From Ottelia alismoides (lineage: Eukaryota > Streptophyta > Magnoliopsida > Alismatales > Hydrocharitaceae): a DNA stretch of 64,000 bases. Where the stretch lies: assembly GCA_037367405.1 (NCBI GenBank), contig JAZKJV010003272.1, forward strand, positions 87,068 through 151,067. Reading direction: 5' to 3'. Position numbers and translations under genes: made by a program. Below, in pieces: positions 24,300 through 62,077 of this stretch (positions are counted from its first letter, which is position 1; every line of letters starts with the position of its first letter). The notes under the pieces were generated by a model, which worked only from the letters and a program-made list of their open reading frames with translations, was not told the origin of the DNA and searched no databases.

Positions 24300-24761
24300 C
24301 ATGAAAATGCTTTTAATACTTTCCGTGACCTTGCTACTGATCCACCATATCAATTTTAAATAGATTATAGTTTTTGTTGGATCATATGGAAAGGGATTTC
24401 GTGGAAACAAATTGCCTCTATGGAAATCCAAATCCAAAGGAGGCTTAAGATGCCTCTGGCATCTTTTGATATTCTGTACTCATTATCATCGCTGAGTGAT
24501 ATGCGTGTGAAGTTGTCTTTTACTTGATGCTTAGAACTCTCCGTCACGAATAACTTATCAACACACAACAGGTTTCTCTGCATTTACTTCACAATTTCTT
24601 TTGATTCGCTGGTTATTATTATTTTAGATTGTTGGTTGTCTTGAATGGTGGTGGAATTTAATAGCCTATTTTGAATATATCCTCTTTCTCCTTGAGCATG
24701 ATATGTACAACCGCTTTGTCCCTCTGAAAAATGTGATCGAGAACCATGTGATTTTTGCCAG
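24300..24761 (+). promoter_or_regulatory. region upstream of first coding exon, ends in a splice acceptor
   Basis: No ORF of note. The last bases, GATTTTTGCCAG (24750-24761), form a plausible 3' splice site five bases before the start codon. This implies a 5'-UTR intron whose first exon lies further left. No TATA box is obvious in this stretch. Confidence 0.5.
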
Positions 24762-24766
24762 AATCT

Positions 24767-52289
<27,523 letters not shown>

Positions 52290-52608
52290 GCAAGTATCTT
52301 TCTTGTAAAATTTGGTTTAATGTTTTTATCAATAAAAAAGAGAAGGTGGAAGTTGCGATATTAATATGATTAAATTCGGCACCATTCCATTAAATCTTGA
52401 TATGTATAATTTTAAATATCCTCAATGTTGTAACTAAAACCAAATCCAAAACTTTAACACACTGAAAGGTGTCAACTACATGTATTTGTGGACTATGGGC
52501 ACACAATCTTGTCCTTTCTCAATTTTAATGTCGGTATTGTTATTCAACCTGCCACTTCTTTCTATAAATTTGTCATTCAGGCTTCTCTCTCGTCCATTGA
52601 TACCAATT
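52290..52608 (+). other. start of intron 8 (GC donor), no element
   Basis: Ordinary AT-rich intron sequence. A possible acceptor TTTGTCATTCAG|GC at 52580/52581 is followed by codons G-F-S-L-V-H-stop; see findings. Confidence 0.5.
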
Positions 52609-52721
52609 GTTAATAATAGTTAAAGATTGAGTCAATTGGATCTGTCCTAGATTGAATTACTCATCTACCGTATCTCTGATTCCACATTGTCTAGCTGCAT
52701 GAGTTGTGTGGGTTGATAGGG

Positions 52722-52730
52722 CTATATAAA
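52722..52730 (+). promoter_or_regulatory. TATA box of copia LTR
   Basis: CTATATAAAG at a plausible LTR promoter position, in the sense direction of the JMJ gene. Confidence 0.6.
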
Positions 52731-52873
52731 GAGGCCCGCACCTCGTGCATTTCATGAGAAAGTTTAATATGATTAAACCCGTAGGTTCATTTATTCCGTG
52801 CTGTAGGACGATCCCATAAGATCATCTTGAACCACGCAAATCTATTTTTAATGCTTGCGTTGTCGCATTTGTT

Positions 52874-53335
52874 CAAGGATGCAAAAAACAAGCCGCACCG
52901 ATAATTCAAAGTTGGGCTCTTATGCAGGTCAGCCGCATAAACGGTGTTAAACAACCATTTAAACGGAGTTAAACGGAGTTTAAATGACCTTATGTGTTAT
53001 CTATGCCTTTTTTCGATTCATGCTATGGATTGTAATTGTTTATGTTGTCTATTTTGACATCTGGCTATGGATTCTAGTTGTTTATGCTGTCTATTTTGAC
53101 ATTTGGTTAAAAAATTCCTTGAATTTGACAATATTTGATCTATATGGTGAATCTGTGATTACACTTTTTTTAAATTTATTTATATTTTTAATTAATTATA
53201 TATAGTAATTTTTTATTAATTAAAAACGCAAAACCGCGTAACCCGCTTAATTTCCATTTAAACTCCCGCTTACTGTTTAATCAGTAATCAGTGGCCCTAC
53301 CGACTGAATACCGACTGCTGCTTTTTGCAACCTTA
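52874..53335. mobile_element. non-autonomous hAT element 4, inside the copia LTR
   Basis: A perfect 8-bp target duplication CATTTGTT (52866-52873, 53336-53343). Ends CAAGGATGCAAAAAAC and, in reverse complement, TAAGGTTGCAAAAAGC. Subterminal GTTAAACGG/AAACGGAGTT units. The right arm shares GGTAT.CAGTCGG and ACTGATTACTGATTAA with the left arm of hAT element 3. Non-coding; the AT-rich ORF inside is incidental. Confidence 0.88.
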
Positions 53336-54860
53336 CATTTGTTATCTTCATTCAGTTTCATCATGGCATTAGAGTAGAAGATCTAATGTTTATCTTATTG
53401 TCGAGGTTTTAAAAAATAATAATTTTATCTTTATTATTTTATTATTTCTTTTGAGTTTCTTGGTGTTTCTAAGGATCATGGTGATTGGGCAACAACCATA
53501 AGTGCCACGCAGGCGACTTCGTTTGGTGATGGCGATATTCTGCAAGAAAGTTTTGCAGCATGTGCGGCTCAATTCCATTAAGCAAAAGGCATGGAGGCAG
53601 CAGAGCCCCCTAGAGGTTATGAGCGCATGAATGGCGAGGGCATGTAAGGCTTGCCTGGTTATGATCGACAATATTTGATGGTGCTTGCAGTAAAGATCCT
53701 TCCGCAACAAGCAAATGAGGTGACATTTGCACGGTGCGCAGGAGGTGTTGTTCAATGAGGCATTGAGAATGGTGGTGTTTGTGACTCCCGCTCCCGCGGA
53801 TCTGGGAAACCCGTTTACATATCACCCGTAGTATCACGTTTGTTAAGATCACATTAGAGTACTGCAAATTTTAGGGAATTTTTTTTAATGACATTCATAT
53901 TAACTAATAGGCCACAGAATTACAGAATGTCACAATTATATTGCATAAATATCCATGGCAGTTAACATGTAGCAACAGAAATTGCATTATGTACATGCAT
54001 CCCAATTATATCAGAAGAGAAATAAAAGCATATAATATCTTGAACAAACTATAGCATGCGTACCTGATAATTGTAACTGCAGAGGCCGATGTTCAATTCT
54101 CCCAATACAACGGTGCAGGAATTTTGCCTGCAATCCACGGAATAGGGAGAAAAGAACATCAACAAATGTTGAGTAAATCTAATTAATTAAAATTAACAGG
54201 AATTTAGTGGCTCCAAAAGAAAGCAAGTAATTTGACCTTGACAATTAAAATTTAAAGCTACTTGCAATGAAACATGCTTTCAAGTTGTTTGGTATGTAAA
54301 ACCCCATTCTACTCATCCTACACTAATTACCCACATTAATCATTTATATACCAATATCATGTGATCCATATTTAAGTCATTGCCTTCTATTAATTATAAT
54401 ACAAGTTTGACTGGTTTTGAGAATATGAATGATGAGTCTCTGATATAACCATTATCCCTATTAATGCTTATAATGATGTTTAAGAATCTTGTGGATTGAT
54501 CATAGTAAGAGTATATGATGGATATGGGGTTTTGATTCTTTCCTTGTTGATTTTCTCTATCTTAGTGGATAGTCTAATAAAGATGATTTTCATGATATGG
54601 TCTAATCTCTTTGCGAGGAATTATTGGCAGAAAAGTAACTAGTTCAACGGAAACCAACTCAACTGTAACCAAGCTTCCATGTAACCAATTCAACTGTAAT
54701 TCAACTTTAGCCAACTCAATTGTGACTCAATCCAATCTCAAATGTTTCTTTTTCAGATTCAACTGTAACTGATTCAGATGTAGCCATAGAGGATTCAGAT
54801 GTATACATGGATAATGCAGATGTAGCAACGCCAAGTCTGTTGGCGAAAAATAAACAAAAC

Positions 54861-55265
54861 TCAAGCGGTGAAGTAGCCTACAAAAGAGGCTCTTCCGTCT
54901 CGCCCTCTTATTGGAAGAGCGGTCCAATAGAGGGATAGGTCTACTCCAAAACTACGCCACTGAGACGGGTGAGAGAGACTCTCTAGAAAAGTCGCTCTAA
55001 AAGAAAAACCGGCCCGACCGGTACGGGCTAACGAGCTCGAAAAACTAAAACCAAGGGACCTACAGCCTAGGTACCCTAAAGAACAAGGGTCAGCGGAACC
55101 GGTCTTTAAAAGAAAGCCTGTGGATCCCAGAGAGGCGTAAAAACTGCGAGCGCTCGCAAAAAACCGAGAAAAAGACTGGGATCCTAGACCTGTGCACGAA
55201 GCGGCCGCTGCCCTAACTGGGCTTCCTAATCTTCCGCCCAGCTGAGGGTCACCGCCCCCTCGCAC
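54861..55265 (-). other. conserved GC-rich LTR block with a sense ORF
   Basis: 134 codons are open on the element's sense strand, Ser/Gly/Arg-rich, with HPSQWRSFGVDLSLYW and RGRDGRASF. The diverged solo LTR E keeps the same block at 45880-46330 (HPSQWRSLGVDLSLYW, RGRDERALL), though its upstream frame is broken. The copy in the other LTR is at 63165-63580. Not a protein family I recognise; conservation may be at the DNA level. Confidence 0.45.
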
Positions 55266-56390
55266 AGTCAGGCGTAAAGGTTACCATGACTGGCACTCAT
55301 TAATTATCAGTTATCAATGACTTGATCCCTCATCCTTTCTTAATCCTTTATGTGGTTGATTGTACAGATCTATGTCTTTTTGATCAACGATCTTATTGAT
55401 ATAACTGATTCATCATTGATTCACTTATTCATCTATCACATCATTTCTCAATCTCTTCAAAGGTTGACTTTACAACTCTAGGTATTTTGTCACTACCTAT
55501 CTTTGGTGATATGTATAAATAGTAGATTATACTCAAGGATCAATTGATTGATGATTTCTTATTCACAATGATCTTAGAAAATCATATGTTGACTCCATAA
55601 AAGAAGAGTATTAATATTTTAACACTTGTAATTCACTCTTATTAATAAGGTCATGAGATTGGAGGTTGTTCCTTGAATCTGGGATCTAAGTGCAAAACAA
55701 TGCATAAATTTCCACCTCTTTTTTTTTTTAAACTATTCATTAGATTTGTTCTAAATTCTGATACAAAATTTAGATAAGAAAGTACAGATCATGAGATTTT
55801 TGAGAGCAATACCTTAATTTATGTTTCCCAACTCAAAATAACTGTATCTTAATTAAATCTTTTAATTTGAAAATTTTGAACAAGGAACTGAACAATGAGG
55901 TGAGTGCATATATGTAGAACCACTTGTCAAATCATATAATTCCAAGATTTCATAGCGATTAATCTTACATTACCTCTACAAATCCAGAAAGAAGAAGAGA
56001 GTAGATCCTGGAAATGGGAAAATGGGTGTGTATGTGTATGAATGAAAGTAGTGTGTGTATGGTATCTATGTCTTATTTCTCGTTCTATTCTATATTTCCT
56101 GTTAATAAGATGGTCTTCAAAGTTTTCCGAAGCTTATGTTCAGCAGAGATAGACCAATCCCACACTTTTGTGTTGGATGGAATTATACGATATAGATATA
56201 TAGATCCATGTGATTGTGAGGCGGTTTTAGGGACCAAGAGATTAAAGCTGCAGGGTTTGTTCTCTTGAGGCAGTTCTATCTCCCTACATGATAATTATAA
56301 TGTATCCCCACCATCTCTAATTAAAGGTGTCATTGCACTAAATCTGCAAAGCTACGGATTATATCAACAATAACAAGGCTGCTATTAGTA

Positions 56391-56413
56391 TGTATATATA
56401 TATATATATATAT
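56391..56413. repeat. (TA)n microsatellite
   Basis: About 11 TA units inside the 3' LTR of element F. Confidence 0.9.
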
Positions 56414-58704
56414 TTTTACCCGGCATGCCAAATTGATATGCACCAATCAAACCATAATTTTTATTACTTTTGTCCATAACAGTAGCTCAAAGGTCGTTAT
56501 CTTTATTATTAAATTGATTTTTGTTCATAACAGTAGCCCAAAGTTTGTTATCATTACTATTAAATTAATCTTTCAGCATTTATACTATATGACTTGTACT
56601 CTTTCTCAATATTACACAAAAACATGCCAACCAGTAACTAAAACTACTCATTTTCTTGTATTCAAGAGTGATTTATTGAGATTATGTCTCTTTCAACTTC
56701 TTAAAATAAAATTCCTTGAAATAGTACCACACATATGAAACCAATTTTTTTCTGTAGCCACTTGTTGGGACCTATACATTTGTGGATAATTCAATCATGC
56801 TATATTTTAGGGTTGTTATTTAGCTACTAAATTGCCAACGGAAATTTTACCCGTGCATAGCACGGGTGTGGACCCTAGTATATACATATAGGCCTTATCT
56901 TTAGTATAACACACAACAGGTACTGTTATGTATATTGAAGTTGTATGAATTCAACCTTAAGACTTATCCAATTAAAACAAACACACCATTGCACTTGTAC
57001 TATCTATCATAGATATTTTGTTTTCACTTTGATTATCTCTGTGCTACACCTATGTGTAAGAGTTTGTTGTTACCCCATAGGGAGTGACATATCGAGGTCA
57101 TAAACCTCGGGTCTAGTTAGAACTAATATGCTTTCATCATTGCCCCACAGCAGTTTGCTTGCTAGTACATATGTAGCCTCCAGAAATTTTGGGTGTGTGA
57201 AATCTGAATTTTTTTTACTCATAAATTGACTTATTAATTTATGATCATAGGAATTAGTTGCACTAACTTAATTCTAAGTTAAATATTTTTTTTTGTCAAA
57301 CAAACAAATCGAATTTGCCCACACCAATATAAAACTTAAATATTCATTACTATATATTGTGCGGTTAAATTTACATAATATCATTTGCTGCAAAATTATT
57401 TTTTTAATCTAGATAATTATTGTGTGGTTTAATTCTAAGTTCTTTCATGCAATTAGTATAGCATTTATTTTAGTCAGTTAATCAGTAGGTTAGGGTTGAA
57501 TCTAATTTGTTCGATTGCTGTCATCCCAGGTGGAAATCCAGAAAACCACAACATCTCAGGAGGAATTTCAGAACCCCAACCTACTTTAAAATACACAGAT
57601 TATAGACCAACAATTATACTCTCATTAGATGGAAAAAAAATGTAGAAAATTCATGGAGAGCAGCAAGAGGTGGTCTTAGATTATACCTTTTTTTTTTACC
57701 TTGCATGCATCAAGGCATGCAAATGGGTTGCTACAGGGGCTCTAGCAGGAGGCCTAAATCTTGAAAATGGCAGCAGCTTTGGCTTTTAATTGGAGCAATA
57801 TCTGGCTGCTGGCAGGGCTTCCAGCAACAATAGTCACAAGGAGCTCAGAAGCAGCAAAAACTTGCTGAATCAGAGCAGCAGGCTGCAGCCGTTGGCTGCA
57901 GAGAGCATCTCCAGGGAAGAGGTTGGGAGGGCTCCAGCTACTGGGTCTTGAAAACTGCATCACCCTTGTGAGAGGATAGCTAGAGCTCTCTTTGATTGGA
58001 GAAAGAGGCTGTAGCTCCAGATTCCAGCAAGAAATAGAGAGGAAAGGGACTCTACGGCTGAGAATTTGAGAGAAATGGAGAGAAAGAGGGGATGGGGTGT
58101 GGTGATATATATAAGGGAAGAGGGGCTTAGGGTTATTGACATGTGGAGAGGATATAAGACAAGTGGAAAGGGAATACAGACATCAGACAACAGTCTGCTT
58201 TGTTTTAAAATTTTTTTTTATAGCTCTCTTTTATAAAGAAAACCGAAGTTGACCGCATATGCACCTCGGGTGTCGGATTTTGGTTTACAATAGCTCGTTT
58301 CGATCATCTCCGAATGACGATTAAAATGAGTATAATATTCATATACTTCGGATTAAAGATGAATTCCCGAAATTTCCGAAATACGGTCTTCGTTTATGGT
58401 TAAATTTTACGGTTTTAAAATATCAAACGACCTCCGATTAACGAACGGTCGATTTCGTTGGTCTTATTTTGTCGAATCGGATTTTTGGGTGGTCACGGTT
58501 TGTTTCGCGGTTTCCGAATTTGCATCGCGACTTTTTCGGGCACGCATTACGATGCGATCGATTTCTGATCGATTTCACCCGAACGAGTTTTGATCTGCGA
58601 TCTACCAATCTTTCTTACTTTATTCAATATTAATTGAATATTGATTGATCATGTAGACCTTTAATCGGGTCATGTTCGGTATATATGCAGATCCGGATGT
58701 TACA

Positions 58705-58840
58705 ATTATAAAAACCTCAAAGGGAGTCTCGTCCTCGAGACTCGAGTCAAGGTTACTTTGTGTCTTGTTTGGATCTCATCTGTCCATAAAAACCTCAAAG
58801 GGTTTTGAACCCATAAAAACCTCAAAGGGAAAACAAGCCA
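58705..58840 (-). repeat. triplicated CCCTTTGAGGTTTTTAT motif at the pol-LTR junction
   Basis: ATAAAAACCTCAAAGGG occurs on the + strand near 58709, 58786 and 58813, just outside the 3' LTR where the polypurine tract should lie. Confidence 0.7.
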
Positions 58841-58879
58841 TGTTCTTTCAATCATACATAATCAAATGGCTTGTTTTGA

Positions 58880-59960
58880 CAATTACCTAAAAAGAGCTGC
58901 AGGTATCTTGCCTGCGTGCTGCTTTGGTTTCCCAAGTCACCTCTTTGACACCATGTCGGCGCAATGACACTTTAACTATGGAAATTTCCTTGATGTGAAT
59001 CTACAACATTTTCGAGTATATGTAAAGACCTCACCTCGTATATCAAGTCTTGCTCCACATCATGGTTCTCATAGATGATGACGTTGTGAGGATCACATAC
59101 GTACTTCCTTAGATTGGATATATGAAAGACATCGTACTTGACTGACAGGTGCAGATGAAGGCTACTCTATATACGAACTTACTCATATGAGTAATCTGGT
59201 CCTATATATCATGGCGTCAACTTGCCGTGACCATCAAATCTCTGTACTCCCTTCATGTGAGATACACGTTGTAACACACAATCTCCTATTTGTGTCTACA
59301 GATATTTCATCAGTGTGAGAGATTGAATTGAATATTCATAAGTCATAATTTGAATGAATAAAGATAAGATGTTCATATTACTTCAAACTCTATGTCTCTT
59401 TTCCGATGATATGTATAGCTTTCCTAACGGATCTAAGCCGTCAGAAGCCTTTACCTCATGAGACCAACAATCGTAATAGTTTTCTCTAAGAGATCTATGG
59501 GGTACAGAGCGTGTTTAACTTTCTTACGTGAACTGAGAAGTATGAGGCATCTCCACCTGTATAGGGCTTCGAATGTTGCCATACCAATACTTAGAATGAT
59601 GGTTGTTGTATAGAAACTCTACCAAGGTGGTCCTTCTAAGATCCTTTTATCTCTAGAGTATATGTATGTAATAAATCGTCAAGTGTCTAAATAGCATGAT
59701 TGCTTTGTTTATTGGTCAGGAGACGGTATGCAGAACTCATCTTCAACTTTGTCTGTGGTGCTGACATGAACAAGTGTCAGTAGTGAGATGTAAATCTCAA
59801 GCCTCTGTCAGACATTACCTCACGTGGTACACCCATAAAGTCTGATAATGTTCTGCACACCATCCAAAAAAAACTGCTGAAATGTGGAACATAAAATATA
59901 GACGTATTCTTATGATGATGCCAAAGCAGTTAAAGCTACGAGCATATCCCATATGTATAG
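58880..59960 (-). pseudogene. gypsy integrase core end and chromodomain-like tail, broken
   Basis: On the - strand, in order: GVPREVMSDRGLRFTSHY (integrase core), TLDDLLHTYTLEIKGS, KGVQRFDGHGKLTP, YDVFHISNLRKYVCDPHNVI, ENHDVEQDLIYEV, and a decayed '..VIAPTWC...GDLG' stretch where chromodomains carry 'VKVLW...EATWE'. Stops interrupt it, and the HHCC zinc-binding N-terminus is missing. Confidence 0.8.
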
Positions 59961-60018
59961 CTAGTTTGTTGTATATGCATGAGCTTTTCTGCTAAGCTCA
60001 TCTGTCACTACGTTTTCC

Positions 60019-60459
60019 TTACCAGGATGGTAAGAGATTGTGCATGCAATTCTTTGGTAGTTCAAGCCGCAAGCATTGTCTCGTGTTCAAATCCTTCTGA
60101 TCAAAGATGTACTTCAAACTCTTGTGATATGTGAAAATCTTAAAATTTACCTCATAGAGATAGTAGCGCCAGATCTTTAAAGCGAAGACAATTGTTATCA
60201 ACTTCAAGTCACAGATGGAGCAATTCCGCTCATGTGACCTCAAATGACGTGATGCATAAACACTCACATGACTTGGAACCGTTTCTAAACCTTTTCTTGC
60301 AACATCTGTATATACGGCATAATCCTGGGTGTCTGAAGGAAGCGCAAAGATAGGCACAATCGTCAATCTTTCCTTTAGTATCCTGAAGACTTTCTCGTAT
60401 GAATCATTCCAAATGAAAGGAATTTTCTTCTGTGTCAATTGTGTCAAGGGAAGAAACAA
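60019..60459 (-). pseudogene. gypsy RNase H domain
   Basis: 147 codons: FIWNDSYEKVFRILKERLT, FALPSDTQDYAVYTDVARKG (the catalytic D-A-S changed to D-V-A), YASRHLRSHERN, and FKIFTYHKSLKYIFDQKDLN (D of TDHKSL changed to Y). It then continues into YHPGKENVVTDELSRK after a stop. Altered catalytic residues indicate decay. Confidence 0.85.
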
Positions 60460-60479
60460 CTTGGGAAAAACTACTGACT

Positions 60480-61330
60480 AAGCGTCTGTAATAACCCGCT
60501 AGTCCATGGAAGCTCTGAATCTGAGTGATTGTCTTGGACTGCTCTCAAGACATGATTATCTCAATTTTCGCAAGGTCAACTGTGATACATGTTATAGAAA
60601 TGGCATGCCCAAGTAATGAGACATGGGATAATTAGAACTCACATGCTCAACATGATATACAACTTGTAGTATTGAAGTATGTCAAGGCCTATCTTTAGAT
60701 CATTTGCATGATTCCATTTATTTCAAGAATATATCAGAACATCATTGATGTGATCCCTATTCATTTCGGGAAAATATCAATACATAGTCAATGCATACAA
60801 TCACAAACTCGTCCAAGTATGGACGGAAATCCAGTTCATTATGTTTGCGTATGAAGCATGGCATTTGTGAGCCCAAACGACATCACACAAACTTGTCATG
60901 CCCATATCGAGTCCTGAATGTTATTTTCGGAATATTTGACTCATGAATCTTCAGCTAATGGTAGATAGACCGGAGATCGATCTTTGAAAACATCGAAGAT
61001 CCATGTAGCTGATCAAACAGATCATCAATGTTTGGCATAGGATATTGGTTCTTCACGATTTTCTTGTTCAGTTGTCTGTAATCTATGCATAATCTCATCG
61101 ATCCATCCTTCTTTCTGACGAAAGAAGTAGAGCACCCCAAGGTGAAGTGTTCGACCTCACGATACTCAAGTCAAGTAACTCATGTAGCTGCACATTCAGC
61201 TTTCTCAACTCGGTTGGTGTCATGTGGTACGGAGTCATCGAGATTGGTTGTGTATCCAGTAGTAGTGTGATCTCGAACTCAATCTCTCTCTCAAGCGGTA
61301 TACCTGGTAAATCATCAGGAAACACATTGG
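60480..61330 (-). pseudogene. gypsy reverse transcriptase, broken
   Basis: On the - strand: [45 protein letters not shown], then [20 protein letters not shown] and [22 protein letters not shown], all in canonical order for plant chromoviruses. The palm region around the YxDD box (60480-60950) is present only as broken frames (for example EFVIVCIDYVLIFS). Confidence 0.88.
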
Positions 61331-61559
61331 ACTAATTCAACACTAAACTGATGTCCTGAGTCATCGGCTCGTTCATCAGGTGTATTTCGGATAATTGCTA
61401 GAAATGTATCGTATTCTCGATCTATAAGTCTTTGAGCTCTCAACACTGAAATGTACTTCATTTGGAGTCATATAATGTACCCTTATAGGTAGACTCGGGT
61501 AAGTCTGGAATCTTGAGAAAATCGTCTTCAAGAATTAGTTACATAAGGCATGATGAGAT

Positions 61560-61850
61560 GACATTCAATTCATACCCAAAGTTAGGTCAAACTTATTGAG
61601 TTGTAGCAGCAGACAGTCTGCTATCGTCTCATGTCCACCAATCAACATTGGTAGCTATCTGATTATTAGTCTTATGATGATCAATTAGCCACATGGCCCA
61701 TAATGTGACAAGGATGATCTAGGGCATCTGCATCTTTACCTACTGAAGTTAGAAATTCAAAGATCATTCATCGTTCCAGAATCAATCAAAAATATAGAAA
61801 GGTCGGCACTAGACGCCATGGTTCTGTATAAGAACCAATATTCTTAATTA
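61560..61850 (-). pseudogene. gypsy protease, broken
   Basis: On the - strand FLIDSGTMNDL (active-site D-S-G-T) and LNKFDLTLGMN, matching the '..DFDVILGMDWL' end of plant chromovirus retropepsins. Stops lie between them. Confidence 0.65.
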
Positions 61851-62062
61851 CAATAGTTGATGTTCGCGGATATTTCTATTATGCTTTTTCTCTTCTTGGG
61901 ATACAATATGGAAATAAGTTGCAATTTGTGACATCTGTGGTCATTGATTTTGAATGTCATATTTCCCCTTCAGACTCGCGACAAGTCAAAGGACTGTCGT
62001 AATCCGAGAATTCAATGTGATCAGAACTATAATACTACGAATGTATGTAGCGGGGTACCACC

Positions 62063-62074
62063 GCTCTGATACCA
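62063..62074 (-). promoter_or_regulatory. primer-binding site of element F (initiator tRNA-Met)
   Basis: The - strand reads TGGTATCAGAGC three bases after the LTR end, fixing orientation and the LTR boundary at 62078. Confidence 0.9.
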
Positions 62075-62077
62075 AAC

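Larger units (their letters stand above)
52609..53779 (+). mobile_element. Ty1-copia 5' end: LTR, primer site and gag trace
   Basis: LTR about 52609-53363 (TGTTAATAATAG...TTCATCA, about 285 bp without its hAT insert) with a TATA box CTATATAAAG and the typical end GCTTGCGTTGTCGCATTTGTT. It is followed by TGGCATTAGAGTA, a decayed tRNA-Met primer site (from 53364). A broken frame to 53779 may be gag. The rest is cut off by the insertion at 53780. Confidence 0.6.
53780..58704 (-). repeat. 3' LTR of element F (4925 bp)
   Basis: On the + strand it runs TGTGACTCCCGC...GGATGTTACA. The stretch to about 55705 matches 62078-63998 almost base for base. The upper end (58704) is set by the TGTAACATCC terminus shared with solo LTR E. 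Contains a GC-rich block (54860-55260) and a (TA)n run (56391-56413). The remainder is AT-rich with no gene. Confidence 0.78.

Noticed and set aside
24755..24766. Start codon upstream of ATG 24767
   Set aside because: The in-frame codon there is TTG, and a splice acceptor ends at 24761, so MGTECVEAC is the proper start.
52591..52612. Primer-binding site complement (TTGATACCAATTG) indicating a - strand LTR element at 52.6 kb
   Set aside because: The TATA box, LTR end and second primer site at 53364 all support a + oriented copia LTR; the left match may be chance or a remnant.
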